DNA of 13,850 nucleotides from assembly GCA_902984215.1 (NCBI GenBank), contig CADWAF010001055.1, positions 1 through 13,850 of the forward strand, given 5' to 3'. Shown piece by piece: positions 1 through 8,932 of this stretch. This stretch comes from Willaertia magna. Its lineage: Eukaryota > Heterolobosea > Eutetramitea > Acrasida > Naegleriidae. A program made the translations under genes and the position numbers. How positions within the stretch are numbered: position 1 is the first letter of the stretch; each line of letters begins with the position of its first letter. The notes beneath the pieces are model-generated. The model saw only the letters and a program-made list of their open reading frames with translations. It did not search any database and was not told the origin of the DNA.

Positions 1-1
1 T

Positions 2-997
2 TCAACCACTAATCCAAATGGCGAAAGTTTACCTTCTGATCCAGTTACAATTACTTTACCTGACGTGAAAGGAATTATTATTTCTTTAAATTGGGATAAA
101 GTTCCAAACGCAGTTGGTTATAAAGTTTATAGAACTTTACAATCAAATAACCCAATCAGCTCTTTAGTTCATATTGCCACAGTTTACCAAAATAGTTACG
201 CAGACAAAGGTAATGATTTGGCTTCATTAACAAGTCCTTTAAGTCCAGGATCATTAGGAAATTGGTACAAATTACCATATTCATTAAATACTGGAAGGGA
301 AGGATTATCTGCAACTGCAGTCCCTGCTGTTAATAATACAATAGAAGAATTAACAACTAATTGGCATATGTATGCAATATCAGGAAGAGATAGTAATGGA
401 AATTATTTAACAAATTATGAATATATTAATATTACTATCATCCCACCAACCTCTCCAAAGACCTATGAAGAACATATTCTTTCTGGTTGGACTATCGGAA
501 AGAAAGTAATTTTACCAAAGGCTGAAACAACTTCAACAGCTGTTTCTAATACTGATTTTAAACATATTACAAGTGGTAGACATTGGATTTATATCGGACC
601 AGGTAGAAATACACCATCTTCCTTATCAAACACACTTCAAGCCTCTCAAGTAGGTTTAGATGGAGATTTAGAAAATGTATTAAATGTTGATGGTTCTCCA
701 ACTTTAAATTATGCCGGTTCTTTCTTTAAACAGGGATCAGGTTATATGTATTTATTAGGAGGTAAAAGTGGAATAGCTGATAGTGGTATTTACAGTGGTC
801 AATTTTGTGATTTTAGTGGAAAATGTGCTTCTCTTCCAACTCCTCCAGCTCTTCAAGGTTTTAATTCAAATGGTGGTGGATTTGTTGTACCAAGAATTTA
901 TCATGCTTGTGAAATTACGTCTGGTAATTGGTTTTGTTTCGGAGGAGCTACTGATACTGCTACAGCAACAACAAAAGGTGAAATAACTCCTAAGTAA
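2..997 (+). CDS. FN3/kelch-like repeat protein, 3' part (5' end outside window)
   Basis: The reading frame is open from the first bases of the window, with no ATG before the domain sequence, so this is the C-terminal 331 codons of a longer protein ending in TAA. The first residues (NPNGESLPSDPVTITLP) look like the last strands of one fibronectin type III domain. The next stretch (SLNWDKVPNAVGYKVYRT) looks like the start of another. From about residue 190 there are Gly-rich pieces resembling kelch/galactose-oxidase blades: YMYLLGGKSG, then RIYHACEITSGNWFCFGG. No membrane segment is seen in the visible part, and Cys is sparse but present. FN3 plus kelch modules usually mediate binding at the cell surface or outside the cell; no enzyme residues are recognisable. 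Codon use is less AT-extreme than in the Asn-rich genes downstream. The domain style resembles bacterial secreted proteins, so horizontal origin is possible but untested. The kelch assignment is moderate, the FN3 assignment better. Confidence 0.7.
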   Translation, partial: STTNPNGESLPSDPVTITLPDVKGIIISLNWDKVPNAVGYKVYRTLQSNNPISSLVHIATVYQNSYADKGNDLASLTSPLSPGSLGNWYKLPYSLNTGREGLSATAVPAVNNTIEELTTNWHMYAISGRDSNGNYLTNYEYINITIIPPTSPKTYEEHILSGWTIGKKVILPKAETTSTAVSNTDFKHITSGRHWIYIGPGRNTPSSLSNTLQASQVGLDGDLENVLNVDGSPTLNYAGSFFKQGSGYMYLLGGKSGIADSGIYSGQFCDFSGKCASLPTPPALQGFNSNGGGFVVPRIYHACEITSGNWFCFGGATDTATATTKGEITPK

Positions 998-1242
998 AGA
1001 GAATTACATATTTAAAGTACTAATTTTGTAAATAAATTATTTCCGTATTTATTTTAAATACAATTGTCCCCACATTACTATTCGATTCATTTTTTTACAA
1101 AGTTCATCGCAACCGGTAATAACTGGTTATTTTAGTGGTTATATCTCTAAATTTTTTTACAAAGTTCATTTCTTTTTTACAAAAAGAACCAATTTCTGCA
1201 TGTGCAACTAAGAAACAAATGGGTTAGTACGAGCTACTTGAT
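998..1242. other. Intergenic gap upstream of the 5S gene
   Basis: No gene is seen. A T-run followed by ACAAAGTTCAT occurs twice (about 1091-1107 and 1154-1169), and a third partial T-run plus ACAAA lies near 1174-1185. An imperfect palindrome sits at AACCGGTAATAACTGGTT (about 1111-1128). These could be 3'-processing signals of the upstream gene or upstream elements of the 5S gene; nothing in the sequence decides. Confidence 0.4.
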
Positions 1243-1360
1243 ATCTACGGCCATACCACTGTGAAAGCACCTCATCCCGTCCGATTTGAGAAGTTAAGCA
1301 CAGTAGGGCTACATTAGTACTGAGATGGGAGACTTCTCGGGAACCTGTAGTGCTGTAGAT
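1243..1360 (+). rRNA. 5S ribosomal RNA
   Basis: A 118-nt sequence with all landmarks of eukaryotic 5S rRNA. The ends pair as helix I (ATCTAC at 1243-1248 with GTAGAT at 1355-1360). It contains GGCCATACCAC near the start, CATCCCGTCCGAT in loop B/helix III, the A-block AAGTTAAGC (1291-1299), and the box C region TAGTACTGAGATGGGAGAC (about 1315-1333). It ends at a T-run (TTTTATTTTT from 1361) typical of RNA polymerase III termination. The internal control region A-block plus box C should recruit TFIIIA. The GAAAGCACC motif near position 20-28 of the RNA is also what I recall from amoeboid protists. It is a lone copy here, not in a visible tandem array, and no other rRNA gene is nearby. Confidence 0.97.
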
Positions 1361-1370
1361 TTTTATTTTT
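1361..1370 (+). terminator. RNA polymerase III T-run terminator of 5S
   Basis: TTTTATTTTT directly follows helix I of the 5S rRNA. Read on the other strand, the same bases give an AATAAA-like poly(A) signal just past the stop codon of the convergent PARP gene, so the sequence may serve both transcripts. Confidence 0.75.
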
Positions 1371-1397
1371 GAAAGGCTTTACGTGGTTGTGAAAGAT

Positions 1398-2963
1398 TTA
1401 TTGGTAAGTAATTAAATATTCAGGGTAAACCTGGTCATTATTATAAAATATAATTTCATGGCCACTAAACCCTGTCACACTATCATACAACTCTTTTGGG
1501 TTACCATTATTCTTAGGTGGTGGTCTTTTCAATCCTTGTTGCGTTAAATTCCCAGCAACATTATAAGTATCACCAACTAAGGCTCGAACCACAAACATAT
1601 ATTTTGGTGGTGAACTTGAAGTATATGCGTTGGAGTAACTGGCATAAGGGCTAGTGTAAATTCCCTCACCAAAATTTCCATATCCACTTACCCTTGCATC
1701 AAGACCATCCTTACTAATTAAATCAACGGTTGTTGGTGCTGTTCCATGGAATAATTTCCTTTCATTACAGTTATTTCCCATCTTTTTTCTCTTTTGACAA
1801 AACCAGAACCATAATTTATAATTTTCAATTCTGTGAATAGATTGAATAGGATTGCTAAGAGTCGCTTTAAATAAATTTTCAACAATTTGATATTCATTTG
1901 TTCCAATAGTAATAGATATTTTGGCGTAATGTGGTTTTTTCAATGGATCTTTACTTAATTTTAAAGGTGCTGGACTTGCCCACTCTGTTGGCCAATTAAA
2001 CACTTCTAAAGTTGAAGTGTCACCTAAGACATGTGACTTTAGAACTATGTGAGGCATTTCTCCTTCTAAATACTTTTTACATTTGCCACCATGCTTACAT
2101 GGATGAATAAAATCTTTTGAATGAGCCTTATTTTCCTTATATCTGCAAGCTTCTTTATATTTACAATAATGAAGGAAATACCTTTTGTGTTCTGAATTAT
2201 CTATTTCTGTACAGTTCTCTCCTTTAAAACAAATGTGCCTTAAACTAACCATGTGAAATCTGTTGTTATCTTTCTTTTTACAAGTTAATACATTGTTCAT
2301 ACAAATATCTGTCTCTCCTGGAAACGAATATAAAGAAGTAATTGGTTTACTTTCTTTTGAATGGATAAAGAAAGTACAATGTTCTTCGTTTTTCAATTTT
2401 TTACAATTATCTCCTTTAGGACAAGGATGTAGATATCTATTTAAGTGAACTTGATTTTCTTGGTGTTTGCACTTAGTTCCAAATTTACAAGGATGAAAGT
2501 ATTTTTCTACATGTTTTTCATCACTTGTTTTTTGACACTTGTCCCAATCTTTGCATGGAGTTTTCTTACTGATTGAGTTAAATTCTTTTTTCTTTTCTTC
2601 CTTCACTACACTGTTGTTATTCATTCCAACAATCATGTTACTTGATTGAAAATGAATTGGTGGATAGATTTGTTGACCTGGAACATTCGTTTGGAATGGT
2701 GTCAGCAAACTACCATTATTGTTGTTGTAATTAGCGTTAGGCTGACTAACTATTTGTGGATTATGAAAATAAGGTTGTCCGAAGGAAGAACCAGTAATAG
2801 TAGTACAATTGCAACTGTTATTGTTACAAAATTGATAATTATTCTGATGAGACATTTTCTCTTGTAAATATGGATTGACATTAAAATTATTGGAAAATTG
2901 AGGATTAAAAGGATTAGTAGGTGTACTATAATTATTTGAGTGGTAGTTGTTGTTGGGAAACAT
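1398..2963 (-). CDS. PARP-family ADP-ribosyltransferase with tandem PBZ-like zinc fingers
   Basis: A 521-aa intronless protein. Residues 1-130 are Asn/Pro/Ser-rich and low in complexity. Residues 137-311 hold seven zinc-finger units with the spacing C-x5-C-x7-H-x5-H, at about 137-157, 159-179, 181-201, 221-243, 245-265, 267-287 and 289-311. The fourth and seventh have altered spacing. This spacing is very close to the poly(ADP-ribose)-binding zinc finger (PBZ). Residues about 340-521 form a PARP catalytic domain: FHGT with His406, GEGIY with Tyr436, the SYSNAY motif, and HEIIFY with Glu503, followed by the tankyrase-like ending VYPEYLITYQ. The complete H-Y-E triad suggests NAD-dependent poly-, rather than only mono-, ADP-ribosylation. 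A likely role is in the DNA damage response or another nuclear PAR-dependent process, with the fingers binding PAR or PARylated partners. The start is the first in-frame ATG, 48 bp from the stop codon of the upstream gene. CCCH-type RNA binding is a less likely reading of the fingers. Confidence 0.9.
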   Translation of the reverse strand: MFPNNNYHSNNYSTPTNPFNPQFSNNFNVNPYLQEKMSHQNNYQFCNNNSCNCTTITGSSFGQPYFHNPQIVSQPNANYNNNNGSLLTPFQTNVPGQQIYPPIHFQSSNMIVGMNNNSVVKEEKKKEFNSISKKTPCKDWDKCQKTSDEKHVEKYFHPCKFGTKCKHQENQVHLNRYLHPCPKGDNCKKLKNEEHCTFFIHSKESKPITSLYSFPGETDICMNNVLTCKKKDNNRFHMVSLRHICFKGENCTEIDNSEHKRYFLHYCKYKEACRYKENKAHSKDFIHPCKHGGKCKKYLEGEMPHIVLKSHVLGDTSTLEVFNWPTEWASPAPLKLSKDPLKKPHYAKISITIGTNEYQIVENLFKATLSNPIQSIHRIENYKLWFWFCQKRKKMGNNCNERKLFHGTAPTTVDLISKDGLDARVSGYGNFGEGIYTSPYASYSNAYTSSSPPKYMFVVRALVGDTYNVAGNLTQQGLKRPPPKNNGNPKELYDSVTGFSGHEIIFYNNDQVYPEYLITYQ

Positions 2964-3011
2964 TTTTTTTCGATTGATTGCACCAATTTCAATTTTCGAA
3001 TTATTTTTAAA

Positions 3012-4544
3012 CTAAAAGTTAATTTGAAAATTATTGAAAAAGTCCCAATGGACAACCTTCTGCAAACTCAACCTCAATAATATTGAACATTTAATCCTAA
3101 ACTGTCCATCATAAAAACTTTTAGGTATATAATCACCTATCTTTAATTTATAGATAAATGCTCCTTCTGTTTTCCATCTATTTATTCTATAAACTTCATT
3201 TTCAAAAGATAATTCATGTAAATTTAATTGTTTTAATTGAAACATTTCTAAATCATTTGGATCTTCATCTGATACACCAAATGTTATATTATTTACATCT
3301 TTATTATCTAAATTTATACTTTTCATACTACCTAAACTTGTAAATGATTGTGTTGAATGTATACTAAAACTAGACATTACATCTACCTCTTCTGACCATT
3401 GTAATACACTACATGAAAGTAATTGATTGGCTTTTGCTTGTTTTGATTGTATTACAAATTGTGAAACTCTTTGTAATTCTTTATCTGTTAAAATATTTAA
3501 ATAAGTGTTATCATTTATGTTATTATTTATTGTAAAGTTATAATTTTTTATTTTATGATTTATACTTTGATAATTATTTAAAATATTAAAATATTCTTTT
3601 GGAAATAAAAAATTAAAACATTTTACATAATTTAATTTTTGTGATTCTTCCCAAATATGGTAAAACAAAGCAGTTCCAAAATCTAATTCTAAACCATATA
3701 ACATTTTCATTTTATGTGAAATATTTTGTATTTGTTCAGCAGTTAATAAAAATTGTGTTGCTTTTTGTTGTAAAAAATATTCATTAAAATTATTTTGTAA
3801 ATTATTTTCTTGTTGTAAATTTTGTTTTTCTTGTAAATATAGTTTATTACATTGATGTAAAATTGTTGAAGGAACATCATTAATTGTTAAATTATAATTA
3901 TTTAATAATTCTTTCATTGTAACAGTTGGCGTTTCAAAAATAATTTCTTCTTCATCATTTATTTTACGTTTCTTTTTACTATTTAAATCATTATCTTCTT
4001 CATTAATATCTGTTTTAGAATATTCTTCTTCTTCATCTCCTTCATCATCACTTATTGAATGAAAAGAAATGTGTGACAAAGATACACTAGATTTCATTCT
4101 TGGTTGTTGATTTGTGTCACTCAAATTTGTTTTTCCTTCTTCACTCATCTTATCAATTGAATTATTTGTTTTTGTTGTCGTAGTTGATGTAGAATTTGAA
4201 TAACTATTATTCGTTATTATTAATTGATTAAAAAAGGGATTTTGAAAAGGATTTTGATAAAATAAATTACTACTGTTCTCTAGTGGGGACGTTGTTATTG
4301 TCTTAATTGTTGTTGTAGTTGTAGAAGAAGATTTGTTTGTTTTTTTTTCTTCGGAATTATTATTTTTAATTGAGGAACAAGTAGTATCTATACTATTATT
4401 ACAGCAATTAAGAGAAGTAGTAGTTGGATTATTATTTGCACAATTGAGAAAGCCTTGAATACTACTAGTTATATTTGTAGCAGTGGTAGGGTTTATACTT
4501 TCCTCTTTCTTTCTTTTGTTATCTACTTTCTCTCCCTTCTCCAT
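3012..4544 (-). CDS. Hypothetical Asn/Thr/Ser-rich protein with acidic patch and NLS-like motif
   Basis: A 510-aa protein that I do not recognise. Residues 1-150 are low complexity with Thr, Ser and Asn runs. Residues 165-200 are strongly acidic (DDEGDEEEEY) and interrupted by a basic KKKRK cluster that resembles a nuclear localisation signal. Residues 235-265 are Gln/Asn-rich and possibly coiled coil. From about 266 the sequence looks like a folded domain, with hydrophobic and aromatic residues around YGLELDFGTALFYHIWEE and a C-terminal region with the EVYRINRWKTEGAFIYKLKIG stretch (about 450-470). No catalytic motif, membrane span or signal peptide is visible. It lies in the same orientation as the PARP gene, only 48 bp upstream of it, but polycistronic transcription need not be inferred in a eukaryote. 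A nuclear or regulatory role is a guess from the NLS and acidic composition only. Confidence 0.8.
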   Translation of the reverse strand: MEKGEKVDNKRKKEESINPTTATNITSSIQGFLNCANNNPTTTSLNCCNNSIDTTCSSIKNNNSEEKKTNKSSSTTTTTIKTITTSPLENSSNLFYQNPFQNPFFNQLIITNNSYSNSTSTTTTKTNNSIDKMSEEGKTNLSDTNQQPRMKSSVSLSHISFHSISDDEGDEEEEYSKTDINEEDNDLNSKKKRKINDEEEIIFETPTVTMKELLNNYNLTINDVPSTILHQCNKLYLQEKQNLQQENNLQNNFNEYFLQQKATQFLLTAEQIQNISHKMKMLYGLELDFGTALFYHIWEESQKLNYVKCFNFLFPKEYFNILNNYQSINHKIKNYNFTINNNINDNTYLNILTDKELQRVSQFVIQSKQAKANQLLSCSVLQWSEEVDVMSSFSIHSTQSFTSLGSMKSINLDNKDVNNITFGVSDEDPNDLEMFQLKQLNLHELSFENEVYRINRWKTEGAFIYKLKIGDYIPKSFYDGQFRIKCSILLRLSLQKVVHWDFFNNFQINF

Positions 4545-5121
4545 TTTTTAAATTTTGGAATAGTGCGATGGATAATGTTGTTGATGTCTTAGTGGTTTAG
4601 TGGGAGAGTTTTTTAGAAAGTAATCGATTGTTAGTGATGAAATCTTGTTGTGGTGTTTGCAACTTTTGTTGATAAAGAAGTGAAGTTTAAATGTTGACTT
4701 CTTGCTTGTTGATTATTGTTTTATGTTTGCAGGAGGTGTATAATTAATGGTTATCCGATTCTTCTTTGTGGTGAGTTGTGGATGTTATTTTATAAGTATT
4801 TGGAAACTAATGAGCCCAACTATTTTTTTTCGAAAGGTTGACAATAGCATAAAAATTAGCTAATCTCAAAAGCTTAAACAATTAAGGATTGTATTGAGCC
4901 TAGCATTACTATTTGTATAAATATTATCCAATGCATAATTTTTGTAACCAAACCCCTCCTATAATAATAATTTCGTTTCTTTAGCCAAATGTAAATTTCT
5001 CCTATAAAAAAATTGTTGTAATTAAATAAAGTGCGCGCTATTACTTTACTTTCAATGGAACATTGCATTTATGGGAAATTATTTAAATTTGAATGAAATA
5101 AATATGGTATAAATATTTTTA
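4545..5121. other. Intergenic region between two minus-strand genes
   Basis: No convincing gene on either strand. The part from 4560 to about 4860 is richer in G and T on the plus strand than the coding DNA around it. It probably contains the promoter and 5' leader of the 3012-4544 gene, because on the minus strand it is a C/A-rich, G-poor leader leading to the ATG. From about 4860 on it is AT-rich and should contain the 3' end signals of nothing visible on the plus strand and upstream sequence only. The motif CTCCTATAA occurs twice (about 4956 and 4999), and a short GCGCGC sits near 5032, unusual in this AT-rich context. Short open frames here lack any domain signal. Confidence 0.5.
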
Positions 5122-6426
5122 TTAATTAACAAATAATCTTTGTAATAATTTAAAACTTAATTGTAACATTTTCCATGCATAGAACCATATAGATGATATT
5201 CCACCATGAAATCCTTTTTTAATTGCAATTCTTCTAGAAATAAATACAAAAAGAGTTAAAAAAATAGATTTTAAAATAATTAAAAAGAATTTAGTTTTAA
5301 AAGGTAAAAATACAGTTACAAAATTTACAAATATTGATAAAATAAAATTCACAAAACCATTTTTAAATATTAAATAAAATCCTATAATAAATAACATTAA
5401 ATCAAATGTAATATCTTCTTTCATTACAATATTAAATAATTTATCTAATTGTTGTTTTTGTAAATTTTGTAAATTACTTAAATCATCAATTGTTTTGTAA
5501 TATTTTGTTAAAAAATTTTGTAAAGTTTCTTTTTGTTTATCTAAATTTCCATTTAAATCAACAATTGTTTCTCCTAAATTTGTTACTTTTTCATTCAATT
5601 CATTTACAACAATTTTATTTTTTTGTAATTCTTTTTGTAATTTAAAATTTTTCATTAAATTAGAAAAATTAGCAAATAAATTAATTGAATTCAATTTTAA
5701 ATTTAAAATATTAAACTTCTTTTGTTGTAATTGAAATTTATTTAATAAATTAATTGCGTTAGCAAAATCCCCTTGTTGTAAATAGCTTTGTAATAATTCG
5801 TTTTGTAATTGATCATTCTTTGTAAGAAATGTACTATTACTCTCGTTCATGTCAAGAGAATTATCTAAACTATTATTGTTATTTATTGTTTCTATAACAC
5901 TATTCGATAGAGTTGAAATATTATTTGGTGAAAGTAAAAGAATAGGTGAAAAATCTTCTTCATTGTTATTAAGCGTAGATTTTAAAATATTTTTCTTTGG
6001 TGTTGTTGTTATATGTTCACTATAGTTAATTCGTTCAAATGATTTATTATTATTTGATATATCGGAATTATTATTTAGTTGTTGAGTGAGTTTACTTAAA
6101 GGTGTCATTACAAAATCATCTATTATTTCTTGTTTATTGGAATTGTTATTATTATCAATAGTTTGATCATTTTCGAAGTAATTAGAATTGTTGAGTTCAT
6201 ATTCATTGTTATTATCAAAATGTAATTGTTTGCATACGTTATTATCATTTTCATTATCCATTAATATCGGAGAAGAAAAAAGAGTGGAAGATGATGTTTT
6301 TATTGATTGTTTGTTTATTATTGGGAAATCTTTACCATTATTATTCAATTTTTGATTCACCAACTCTTCCGATATCCAAGGAGGTGAATTGAGAGGAAAT
6401 TTTGGGAAAGGAGAATCGCTGTTCAT
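5122..6426 (-). CDS. Coiled-coil protein with C-terminal membrane hairpins
   Basis: A 434-aa protein with three zones. Residues 1-200 are disordered, Asn/Ser-rich, and contain about eight Ser-Pro or Thr-Pro sites (for example SDSPFP, NSPPW, SSPIL, MTPLSK, TTPKK, FSPILLLSPNN), which are candidate sites for proline-directed kinases. Residues about 204-335 are rich in Leu, Gln, Lys and Asn with heptad-like spacing and are probably coiled coil. Residues about 339-397 hold two or three hydrophobic segments (FDLMLFIIGFYLIF, FVNFILSIFVNFVTVF, FFLIILKSIFLTLFVF). A short basic and aromatic tail follows. The protein has no signal peptide and is probably anchored in an internal membrane by its C-terminus, with the long N-terminal part in the cytosol or nucleoplasm. 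I cannot assign a family; tethering or membrane-shaping roles are inference. It is divergent from the DRC5 gene, sharing a 66-bp promoter gap. Confidence 0.8.
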   Translation of the reverse strand: MNSDSPFPKFPLNSPPWISEELVNQKLNNNGKDFPIINKQSIKTSSSTLFSSPILMDNENDNNVCKQLHFDNNNEYELNNSNYFENDQTIDNNNNSNKQEIIDDFVMTPLSKLTQQLNNNSDISNNNKSFERINYSEHITTTPKKNILKSTLNNNEEDFSPILLLSPNNISTLSNSVIETINNNNSLDNSLDMNESNSTFLTKNDQLQNELLQSYLQQGDFANAINLLNKFQLQQKKFNILNLKLNSINLFANFSNLMKNFKLQKELQKNKIVVNELNEKVTNLGETIVDLNGNLDKQKETLQNFLTKYYKTIDDLSNLQNLQKQQLDKLFNIVMKEDITFDLMLFIIGFYLIFKNGFVNFILSIFVNFVTVFLPFKTKFFLIILKSIFLTLFVFISRRIAIKKGFHGGISSIWFYAWKMLQLSFKLLQRLFVN

Positions 6427-6492
6427 CTATTTTTTTTGTAAACATTTTTAAAGCTAGAAGGGTTTGCGAGCTTAAAAAGTTAAACGTAAAAA
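6427..6492. promoter_or_regulatory. Compact bidirectional promoter
   Basis: Only 66 bp separate the ATG of the minus-strand coiled-coil gene (6424-6426) from the ATG of DRC5 (6493). Both 5' leaders and both core promoters must lie in this gap or inside the neighbouring coding sequence. It holds a T8 run next to the minus-strand gene and an A-rich stretch before the DRC5 ATG (GTAAAAAATGG). No TATA box can be called with confidence in DNA of this composition. Confidence 0.5.
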
Positions 6493-8932
6493 ATGGCGGA
6501 ATTTAATTCTTTGGGCATATTAAGTGCAAGAAGTAATCATAATTTGGAGGCACTTGGTTTTAATTTAAATTCGGCAAGGTCAGGGATTTTAACAAACAGA
6601 AGTACAGTGAGAATGGCAGATGCTTTGATTTCGGATATTGAAAACAGGAACAAGCCAACAAATCAATTACACGAAATCAGAATGAAAGAAAGAAGCATGA
6701 TGAGAAATCAAAAGAAAAAACTTGCTTCGGAAATAGATCGCCATGTTGAAAGAAAGAGATTATCTTCTGCCTATACACAATCTAGATATGAATTATTGGA
6801 AACCTTAAAAGAAGATAACAGTAAAACTAGCTCCAGAGAAAATAATCCCCTTTCCTCAAGATTTCGTTATGTACATTATTCAAAAGATCAAGTAGTTATT
6901 TCAAAAGCAATAAGTAGGGCAAGTAGTTCCGCTTCAGAAAATAGTTTACAAGAAGGTGAGGTTTCAACCTCAATTGAAAATACTTTTTTTGTCCCTCCCC
7001 TAGTGGAACTCTGCGCAAGAAAAATAGCCAAAAACTTTTCCAGTAAGTTTGTTATTGCAAAAGCAGAAATTCTAACTTTAATTTACCTTAATTAAAGAAA
7101 AATTAAATTTTGATGGAGTTCCACCTGAGCTTAAGCATATAATATCTAAAAAGCTATCGGTAAAACTTCCTTTACAAATTTCTGTACCATTAATTGATGA
7201 TGACGATTATTGGAAGAAATGTTGCTTTATGAGATGGTCTTTAGGTCAATTAGGAACATATTGTAATAAGAAAGGAATAGAATTATTACAAGAGGAAAGT
7301 AACACGGCTGTTCAAGATATAATGATTAAGGGTAGCTTTAAAAACAGAAGTAAAAAGAAGACATATAGATTGAAGGATAATAGAAAATCATCAAACAGTC
7401 CAAAAACTTGGAAACAAGTTTACCTAGAAATTAACTTTGACGAGTTTATGGAATCAATTCAGCCTCAAAAGACAATGCTACAGGAGTTAAATGTAATACA
7501 TTCCCAGCCTAACCCAGAAGAACCTATGTGTATGAAAAATTCTGAATTAAACACACTGCGAGATTTATATAAGGTAAAAGAAACAATTAATGAAACTAAA
7601 CTTGCTAAAGAACAGTTTGAAAAGGAAATGCAAAATAAACGTTCAAACTCAACTGTGGCACTAGAGGAAAAAGCTGTAAATGATACTTTAGATCAAACTC
7701 TGAAAAGAGAAGAAAATGAAGAAGAGGAGGAAGAATTCACAACACATAATTGCCTTCATTCACACCTAATGAAACCAAATGTAAATTATTTTGTACTTCA
7801 TTGTAAAACGTTGAACAAAGATGATTTGGAAAGTTATCCCATAGAAAAGTACAAGGCTAAACTACAAGATCTTTTTGATGGAATACAAAGTAGAAATACA
7901 AGTAGATTAAAGAAAATTACAAATAGCGATGATATCTTTACTTTTTATGAAAGTGCAGTTCAAAAGAGAGATCAAAGGAAACAGAGAACGGACGATAGAA
8001 AATTACAGACGTGGTTAAATAGTTATAGAAATGAACTTGCTGAACAAGATCTTCCTGATGATGTAAGGGACATGTTTGATTTTATAATTGCAAAAAACAG
8101 GGAACATTTAAGGGAATTATGTAATTTATCAAAGGATTATATCACTGAGCTAAATATTAAGGGATTAAAAGAGCATGTAGATTTGTATGATATGTTTTCA
8201 CTTTTGACAAATGTAGAAAAACTTAAGATGGAGTACTCTGCTAGGAATGTAGGAATGACTTTTGATATGAATTTACTTGGAATGAGGAAACAGGATTGCT
8301 TAATGTTAGCTCAAGTTTTGTCAGATCCCAATGTTTCATCAAATCTAAAAGTATTAATACTAAGTGAAAATATGATAGACGATGAATTAACGAAAATAAT
8401 AGCCAGTGGTACTTTGAAATCACAAGTTACCCATCTAGATTTATCTCACAATAGAATAGGTGTGGAGGGAGCCTCCGCTCTAGCTGCATTACTCAAACGA
8501 AATACCAAACTCAAAAAGTTGGTGCTTGCTGACAATGAAATTAAAAGTGAGGGAGCCTTAACTATTTCACTATCGCTTCAAGTAAATAGTAATTTAACAG
8601 ATTTGAATTTAAGTTTGAATAAGATTAGAGATGCAGGGGCTGTGGCAATATTACACTCGAATTGTACAAGTCTCACTAATCTAAGCCTTTCAAATAATTC
8701 TTTAATGGGAGAAACAGGTAATACCATAATAGAGAAATTAAATCACATAATTAAAACAGGAGAAATAGTACTTCCCAAATATATAGATCTTTCTGGTAAT
8801 TTTATTGAGGAGTACGCAACAAGTTTAATAAGGGATATGCTTCCATCTTGCCCTCAAATAGAACATATAGATGTTCGTTTGAATCAATCAGCTGAAATAT
8901 TCACACAAAATACAAGTAAACAACAAAATTAA
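6493..8932 (+). CDS. DRC5: Dynein regulatory complex subunit 5 (DRC5/TCTE1), two exons
   Basis: Two open frames join exactly in phase across an intron at 7043-7097, giving a 794-aa protein (exons 6493-7042 and 7098-8932). Exon 1 ends in PPLVELCARKIAKNFS. The exon 2 start, upstream of the first ATG of its frame, adds FDGVPPELKHIISKKL, PLQISVPLI and DDDYWKKCC. This is the conserved N-terminal core of TCTE1/DRC5. A W-containing segment (KTWKQVYLEINFDEF) follows, then an acidic, charged insertion (residues about 330-400, EENEEEEEEF). The block GMTFDMNLLGMRKQDC leads into leucine-rich repeats of the ribonuclease-inhibitor type (about residues 599-777; LTDLNLSLNKI, VTHLDLSHNRI). DRC5 is part of the nexin-dynein regulatory complex between axonemal doublets and controls flagellar beating. 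At 794 aa it is longer than the roughly 500-aa mammalian protein, because of the N-terminal extension and the acidic insert. It is the strongest evidence that this organism makes motile flagella. Confidence 0.92.
7043..7097 (+). other. Spliceosomal intron in DRC5 (phase 1)
   Basis: The 55-nt intron starts GTAAGT and ends TTAAAG. A branch-point-like TCTAAC lies 28-29 nt before the 3' end. Removing it joins codon position 1 (7042) to positions 2-3 (7098-7099) and restores a conserved family sequence that neither open frame contains alone. The unspliced frame runs into a stop at 7093-7095, inside the intron. Confidence 0.93.

Noticed and set aside
998..1242. A tRNA gene near the 5S gene.
   Set aside because: No T-loop GTTCRA motif with matching stems was found on either strand.
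2263..2867. Open frames on the plus strand and a second minus-strand frame within 1398-2963.
   Set aside because: They overlap the PARP/PBZ gene, whose domains are unmistakable, and have no domain content of their own.
4747..5068. Small frames in the intergenic region: a 38-aa frame on plus from 4747 and a 64-aa frame on minus.
   Set aside because: No domain, no supporting context, and lengths expected by chance.
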